Positions 4,538 through 8,268 of a stretch of DNA of 8,268 nucleotides are shown here, one piece after another. The translations under genes were made by a program, and so were the position numbers. How positions within the stretch are numbered: position 1 is the first letter of the stretch; each line of letters begins with the position of its first letter. Source of the DNA: an uncultured Oscillospiraceae bacterium (GTDB taxonomy: Bacteria; Bacillota; Clostridia; Oscillospirales; Acutalibacteraceae); contig CABVAD010000045.1 of NCBI GenBank assembly GCA_902496265.1, forward strand, positions 1-8,268. Direction: 5' to 3'. The notes under the pieces were generated by a model. The model ran no database searches and was not told where the DNA came from. It saw only the letters and a program-made list of their open reading frames with translations.

Positions 4538-6240
4538 GAAAAAGAGGGAAGCACCGCGCACGCAATGCGGCGTTGCTTTTGCTTACGGCGGCGGCTGTAA
4601 TTTGCGCGACAGCCGCGCTTTACCTTAAAACAAGACCCCGGCCGAGCGGCGGCAATACCGTCCCCCAAAACGGTGAAAGCATTGCCGAAACCGCAAAGGA
4701 GCTGTCGCTTGATACCGAGCTTGTAAAGGTAAGCTGTATCGGCTCGGTCGCAAAAATCGATATTATAACCCCCGGACTTGACACCTGCTCTATGCGGGTG
4801 GCGCTTTACGATTTGAAAAACGGCAGGGTTTTATCTCAAACAGCTCTCCCCGAGGGTGCTTGGATTACAGGGCAGACCGAAAACGGCTTTTACGCCGCGG
4901 AGCAGACCGAAAAAACGCTTTATCTCTACGATAATGAGGGAAATAAGAAATCAGAAAAAAGCTTTTCGGGCACGGGGGAATGGTCGCCTGTATGTGCCGT
5001 CAGCGAGGACGAAAGGTATTTTATCCTCACCGAGGCTCAAAGCGGAACGGTTTATTATACCGACCTTAGTACAGGCGAGGAAAAAACGCTGTCGGAAAGC
5101 ACCTTTCTTCGAGAATCTTTAGGCTTCCGCGGCGGAATAATGTATGCGACGGGCATGGAGAACGAGGTTTTCGCTCTGGACATTGCCGACGGCTCTGTAA
5201 AGGCCGAAATTTCCGACAAACAGCTTAACAGCTTCAGCCCCTTTTACAGTCTCGGCACTGCCGAATACAGCTTTATCGCCGCCGCAAAAAGCGGCACCGT
5301 CTACGTTCCGTTTGAAAGGGTTGATGAGCTTACGGCAGGAATAGGCGACGAGGGCTTTACAACAACCGTTTCCGAGGCAGAGGGCGACCGCTTGAGAATT
5401 TACAATCTCAAGGACAAAACGGTTGCCGAGGTGAGCCTTAACGATACGGTTGAAAGCCTTTGCTACACGGGGGACGGCAGGCTGTTAATCGTCGCGGGGA
5501 GCGCGATGGAGAAAAAGCACAGACTGTATCTGTGCCGTACGGAGGGCTTAAGCGCATCTCCGCTTACCGTGAACAGCACCGATATTCCCGAAAAAGCCGA
5601 GCCCCAAATCACCGTTCCCGCGGCGGAAAAATCGCAAAAAGCAAAAATACTCGAAAACGTGCCCGTTTTATCGCAGTTTCCCGATTTTCCGACAGGCTGT
5701 GAATCGGTAAGCGCGGTTACGGTGCTTCAATTTTACGGCGAGAATATTAAAGCCGCACAGTTTATCGATAACTACCTGCCCAAAAGTGCCGAGTTTTATT
5801 ATGACGGCTTTAAACGCCGAGGTCCGTCGCCCTATGAATATTTTATAGGCAATCCCCGCACGGCGGCGTCCTACGGCTGTATGGCGCCTGTAATCGAAAG
5901 GGCGCTGTGCGATTATTTCGGAGACAGCGAGCGGGTTAAAAACACCACGGGGACAGGGCTTGACGAGCTCTGCCGCGAATACATAGACAACGGCATACCC
6001 GTTATAACGTGGGCGACAATTAATATGCTTGAAACCAAGCCTACAAACTCCTGGTATTTATCGGACGGCACGCGCTTTACATGGCCCGGCAACGAGCATT
6101 GCCTTGTGCTTATAGGGTATGATGAAGAAAATTATTATTTTAACGACCCCTACGCGGGCAAAACCGTGAAATACGAAAAGAAAACGGTTGAAGACAGACA
6201 CGCCGAGCAGGGTATGCAGTCGGTGGTTGTATTAAAATAA
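4534..6240 (+). CDS. Membrane-anchored beta-propeller / C39-like cysteine peptidase
   Basis: A 568-aa protein. A basic N-terminus (MRKRGKHRAR) and one hydrophobic segment (about 11-31) suggest a signal anchor or uncleaved signal, with the rest outside. Residues about 60-350 contain recurrent strand motifs such as LYDLKNGRV (91), LYLYDNEGN (129), VYYTDLSTGE (173), VFALDIADGS (212), GTVYVPF (254), LRIYNLKDK (287) and LYLCRTEG (331). They are spaced roughly 30-45 residues apart, as expected of a seven-bladed beta-propeller. After a linker, a Peptidase_C39_2/YvpB-like domain (about 372-568) carries Q381 (oxyanion Gln), C389 in PTGCES, H522 in NEHCLVLIGYD and D538 in YYFNDPY, so the catalytic set is complete. 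Its substrate is unknown. No ABC transporter of the bacteriocin-exporting type is nearby, so a leader-peptide-cleaving role is unlikely. It starts in a 4-nt overlap with the small Cys-rich gene. Confidence 0.85.
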   Translation: MRKRGKHRARNAALLLLTAAAVICATAALYLKTRPRPSGGNTVPQNGESIAETAKELSLDTELVKVSCIGSVAKIDIITPGLDTCSMRVALYDLKNGRVLSQTALPEGAWITGQTENGFYAAEQTEKTLYLYDNEGNKKSEKSFSGTGEWSPVCAVSEDERYFILTEAQSGTVYYTDLSTGEEKTLSESTFLRESLGFRGGIMYATGMENEVFALDIADGSVKAEISDKQLNSFSPFYSLGTAEYSFIAAAKSGTVYVPFERVDELTAGIGDEGFTTTVSEAEGDRLRIYNLKDKTVAEVSLNDTVESLCYTGDGRLLIVAGSAMEKKHRLYLCRTEGLSASPLTVNSTDIPEKAEPQITVPAAEKSQKAKILENVPVLSQFPDFPTGCESVSAVTVLQFYGENIKAAQFIDNYLPKSAEFYYDGFKRRGPSPYEYFIGNPRTAASYGCMAPVIERALCDYFGDSERVKNTTGTGLDELCREYIDNGIPVITWATINMLETKPTNSWYLSDGTRFTWPGNEHCLVLIGYDEENYYFNDPYAGKTVKYEKKTVEDRHAEQGMQSVVVLK

Positions 6241-6373
6241 GCCTTTTATAACGGCGGGATTGCGGAAGAAAAATAAAACAATTTTCCTGATAGGCGGTAA
6301 AGCCGCTGAATATATCGATGCAATTAAATAAACAGCAAGATAATTAATATAACAAAAGTGAAGTGAACATACC
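6241..6373. other. Intergenic gap with possible gene remnant
   Basis: This 133-nt gap joins the GC-richer C39-like gene to the AT-rich acyltransferase. No terminator with a T-run is seen after 6240. A TTG-started open frame of 23 codons plus stop (6260-6331) encodes a basic start, a hydrophobic TIFLIGG stretch and an AAEYIDAIK end. It resembles the first strand-loop-helix of a nucleotide-binding fold, but is too short to assign. TATAAC at 6348-6353 could be a -10 box for the acyltransferase, without a good -35. Confidence 0.3.
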
Positions 6374-7405
6374 ATGGAGAATAATTCAGCCAATAAAAAC
6401 GAGAACAGGGTTATATATTTTGATCATTTACGGGTTCTTGCGATTTTTTCAGTTGTGGTTTTACATGTTGCGGCGTTTAATTGGTACAACAGCGATGTAA
6501 ACGGAACGGATTGGCAGATGTTTAATTTTTATGACAGTATTGTCAGATGGGGAGTTCCGATTTTTCTTATGATTAGCGGAGCACTTTTTCTTAGACGAGA
6601 TATTGCAATATCTCGAATTTATAAAAAATATGTACTAAGAATTGGTGTTGCGTTTGTCGCGTGGAGTTTTATTTATTATTTCCTGTCCTTTGGAACATCT
6701 TATCATTTATGGTTTCTCCCGATGATTGCGGGCATTTATATGTGTCTTCCTATAATCAAAAAAATAGTTGAAGACAAGCGCGTTGGCAGATATTTTTTGA
6801 TTTTGTCATTTATATTCGGTTTTCTTATACCCCAGGTTGTAAATCTGACGAATGATTTTGCAGCGGATAATATTAAAGCGGTTGTTAATGCAATAAACAG
6901 CAAAATCGGATTGATGGATATGCGTATGGTTCTTGGATACGCTTTTTACTTTATTTTGGGCTATTACTTATCCGTAACCGAATTTAATAAGAAAACGCGA
7001 GCTATTATATATGCTTTGGGGTTATTTGGGTTTGCATTCACAATAATCGTAGAATCAGCAGTCTCAATCAAGGCACAGACGCCGATATCTACTTATTATG
7101 ATAACTTTTGCGTGAATATTTTATTTGAAGCGGTTGCAGTTTTTACACTATACAAAAATCTGTCCTTTAAAAATGAAAGATTCAATCGTTTAATAAGAAT
7201 GATGTCTAAATGGAGCTTTGGCGCTTATTCAGTGCATGTTTTATTTATAGAGAAACTGGATAATGTTTTTGCAATAAACACATTGACGCTGCCTGTGCCG
7301 TCTTATATAGCGGTAATAATTATTTCCCTTACGGTATTTGTTTTATCATTTTTTGTTTCGGCTGTACTTAATCGCATACCTGTTATTCGTGAATATATCG
7401 TATAA
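6374..7405 (+). CDS. Acyltransferase 3 family membrane protein
   Basis: A 343-aa integral membrane protein with about ten hydrophobic segments, of the usual length for Acyl_transf_3 (OafA/WecH-like) enzymes. These move acyl groups, often acetyl or succinyl, onto cell-surface glycans or lipids. The N-terminal signature is clear: YFDHLRVLAIFSVVVLHV carries the family's R-x10-H pair (R20 and H31). Next come RWGVPIFLMISGALF (58-72), HLWFLPMIAGIY (111-122) and a WSFGAYSVHVLF segment near 280-291. The acyl acceptor cannot be told. The ribosome site is poor (AAGTGAAGTGAA upstream), and no partner gene is adjacent. Base use differs: two 60-nt samples (6661-6720 and 6901-6960) have 20 and 22 G+C, versus 35 in 5821-5880 of the preceding gene, and codons are often A/T-ending. 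This suggests transfer from an AT-richer source. It converges on the M50 gene, 11 nt away. Confidence 0.88.
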   Translation: MENNSANKNENRVIYFDHLRVLAIFSVVVLHVAAFNWYNSDVNGTDWQMFNFYDSIVRWGVPIFLMISGALFLRRDIAISRIYKKYVLRIGVAFVAWSFIYYFLSFGTSYHLWFLPMIAGIYMCLPIIKKIVEDKRVGRYFLILSFIFGFLIPQVVNLTNDFAADNIKAVVNAINSKIGLMDMRMVLGYAFYFILGYYLSVTEFNKKTRAIIYALGLFGFAFTIIVESAVSIKAQTPISTYYDNFCVNILFEAVAVFTLYKNLSFKNERFNRLIRMMSKWSFGAYSVHVLFIEKLDNVFAINTLTLPVPSYIAVIIISLTVFVLSFFVSAVLNRIPVIREYIV

Positions 7406-7416
7406 AAGTATGCCTT

Positions 7417-8010
7417 CTATATTTTAATAATACTCATTACGGCAAGGTAAAGGGCGAGGATAAAAAAGGACAGGTTAAACTGCCCCTTAAAGCAGAGGGT
7501 GACCGCCGTGATAAGCGCCGCCGCGGCGACCGAAAAATTAATTATCCGCATAATAAGCCCCGCGCGCGACAGCTCTGTTTTGCGGCACAGAATATTAAAA
7601 AGCACCGTTCCGCCGTCAAGACCCGTTACGGGCAGGAGGTTAAAAAGCCCGATAAGCAGATTGATAAGCCCCACGGTTAAATATCCGTCGTTCCCGAAGG
7701 CGAGATAGTTTACAAAAAGGGTGGCGAACAGCAGTAAATTCACAGCGGGGCCGCAAAGAGCAATAAATATTTCATACTTGCCCCCGCTTTGAAGCTTGGT
7801 CGTAATTTCGACCGCGGCGGGCACAAGCCGCACCCGCTTCGGAGCACAGTCCAAAATCCACATTGCGGCAAGGTGGCCTAATTCGTGTATTAAAACCGCG
7901 AAAAGCAGGGGCAGAACAAAGCCCGTTCTGTCGAATGCGAGCATTGCCGTGATGACCGCCGCGAAGAGAAACGAGACGTAAAATTCCGTACCGAACAGCC
8001 TAAACCTCAT
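7417..8010 (-). CDS. SpoIVFB-like M50 site-2 protease
   Basis: An intramembrane zinc metalloprotease of 197 aa from the ATG at 8010. HELGH at residues 42-46 supplies two zinc-binding His and the catalytic Glu; NLLPVTGLDGG at 124-134 supplies the third ligand, D132; GPAVNLL at 87-93 is also conserved in the family. Hydrophobic segments surround these motifs, and no PDZ or CBS domain is present, so it is a minimal type closest to SpoIVFB, which cleaves pro-sigma-K in the mother cell. A GTG at 8019 would add three residues; I prefer the ATG because MRFRLFGTEFYVS resembles family N-termini. GGTGGAG directly precedes the ATG. The gene overlaps the 74-aa gene upstream by 11 nt (20 nt from the GTG), implying coupling. 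Its substrate here is unknown; a sporulation role is inference from family and neighbour. Confidence 0.88.
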   Translation of the reverse strand: MRFRLFGTEFYVSFLFAAVITAMLAFDRTGFVLPLLFAVLIHELGHLAAMWILDCAPKRVRLVPAAVEITTKLQSGGKYEIFIALCGPAVNLLLFATLFVNYLAFGNDGYLTVGLINLLIGLFNLLPVTGLDGGTVLFNILCRKTELSRAGLIMRIINFSVAAAALITAVTLCFKGQFNLSFFILALYLAVMSIIKI

Positions 8011-8224
8011 CTGCTCCACCGCCCGCCGTTTCTATTACCTCGCTGACGTCGGTTTCGGCGCAGATATTAACGGTATACCACTCCTTAAGAGACGGATATG
8101 TACCCTTAAAAAAATATTTGACGGCAATTACGGATAATAGTATGACCGCCGTCACAACCGCCTCGGTAATGATTATGCCGAGAAAGCCGCCGCTCTTCGG
8201 TTTTAAAATATCTGTTTCGTCCAT
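8000..8224 (-). CDS. Short single-pass protein, SpoIVFA N-terminus-like
   Basis: A 74-aa protein: a polar cytoplasmic start (MDETDILKPKSGG), one membrane helix at about 14-36, then an outside segment KYFFKGTYPSLKEWYTVNICAETDVSEVIE and a Gly/Ala/Asp end. The region after the helix recalls the juxtamembrane part of SpoIVFA-like M23 proteins, which normally precede SpoIVFB genes and continue into a LytM domain. Here the reading frame stops before any such domain and the M50 gene begins at once, so it is either a truncated or a naturally minimal version. AAGGAG on the minus strand (8234-8239), 9 nt before the ATG, makes it a confident gene. The homology is from pattern recognition and less sure. 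A small partner or inhibitor of the protease is the natural guess. Confidence 0.72.
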   Translation of the reverse strand: MDETDILKPKSGGFLGIIITEAVVTAVILLSVIAVKYFFKGTYPSLKEWYTVNICAETDVSEVIETAGGGADEV

Positions 8225-8233
8225 TCCGCTTTG

Positions 8234-8239
8234 CTCCTT
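8234..8239 (-). promoter_or_regulatory. Ribosome binding site for the 74-aa gene
   Basis: AAGGAG on the minus strand, 9 nt before the ATG at 8224. It is among the strongest ribosome sites in the window, fixes the start of this short gene and argues against it being only a remnant. Confidence 0.75.
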
Positions 8240-8268
8240 GTAGAATTGGGGTAAATATGTTATATTAA

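Noticed and set aside
4161..4668. Minus-strand open frames of 72-134 aa over the small Cys-rich gene
   Set aside because: They overlap three well-supported plus-strand genes, lack ribosome sites I can see, and encode Arg/Cys/Phe-rich sequence typical of antisense translation.
6291..6306. GCGG/CCGC mini-hairpin as a terminator after the C39-like gene
   Set aside because: Only four or five pairs and no T-run follow; it also lies within the possible gene remnant.

Overview
The window looks like chromosomal DNA from a Gram-positive, spore-former-lineage bacterium, most likely a class Clostridia (Oscillospirales/Ruminococcaceae-type) gut organism. The reasons are the AGGAG-type ribosome sites, a SpoIVFB-like intramembrane protease behind a short SpoIVFA-like membrane protein, a clostridial-style DacA, a tiny Cys/His-rich protein of a type I associate with Clostridia, and a YvpB-like C39 protein. 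The taxonomic placement is inference. No RNA gene, CRISPR array, insertion sequence or phage gene was seen.

Left block (9-2583, + strand): a LemA-family membrane protein, a TPM-domain protein with a glycine-rich tail, and an N-terminally anchored D-Ala-D-Ala carboxypeptidase. Gaps are 6 and 55 nt, so this is a plausible cell-envelope operon.

Intergenic island (2581-3001, about 420 nt without a gene): this is the most unusual stretch. It starts on the dacA stop codon with a 33-nt array of TAG-headed heptamers. A second 33-nt array of the same type follows in inverted orientation, and the two flank a GC-rich hairpin. Next come a possible H-type pseudoknot, a second heptamer array of a different family (AATTCCG), an interrupted hairpin, and AT-rich DNA with a short stem and a 10-bp palindrome just upstream of rlmD.

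Middle block (3002-6240, + strand): RlmD-type 23S rRNA uracil methyltransferase with Fe-S cysteines; a 62-aa Cys/His-rich protein; and a membrane-anchored protein combining a probable seven-bladed beta-propeller with a C39-like cysteine peptidase domain. The first two genes are 3 nt apart and the last two overlap by 4 nt (ATGA), so they are very probably one transcript.

Right block: a stand-alone acyltransferase-3 membrane enzyme (6374-7405, +) that is clearly more AT-rich than its neighbours and looks acquired. It converges, with an 11-nt gap, on a minus-strand pair (8224 to 7417). That pair is a 74-aa single-pass protein resembling the N-terminal part of SpoIVFA-like M23 proteins, overlapping a SpoIVFB-like M50 site-2 protease. 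The pair may form a reduced sigma-factor-processing module, or a general intramembrane protease with a small partner.
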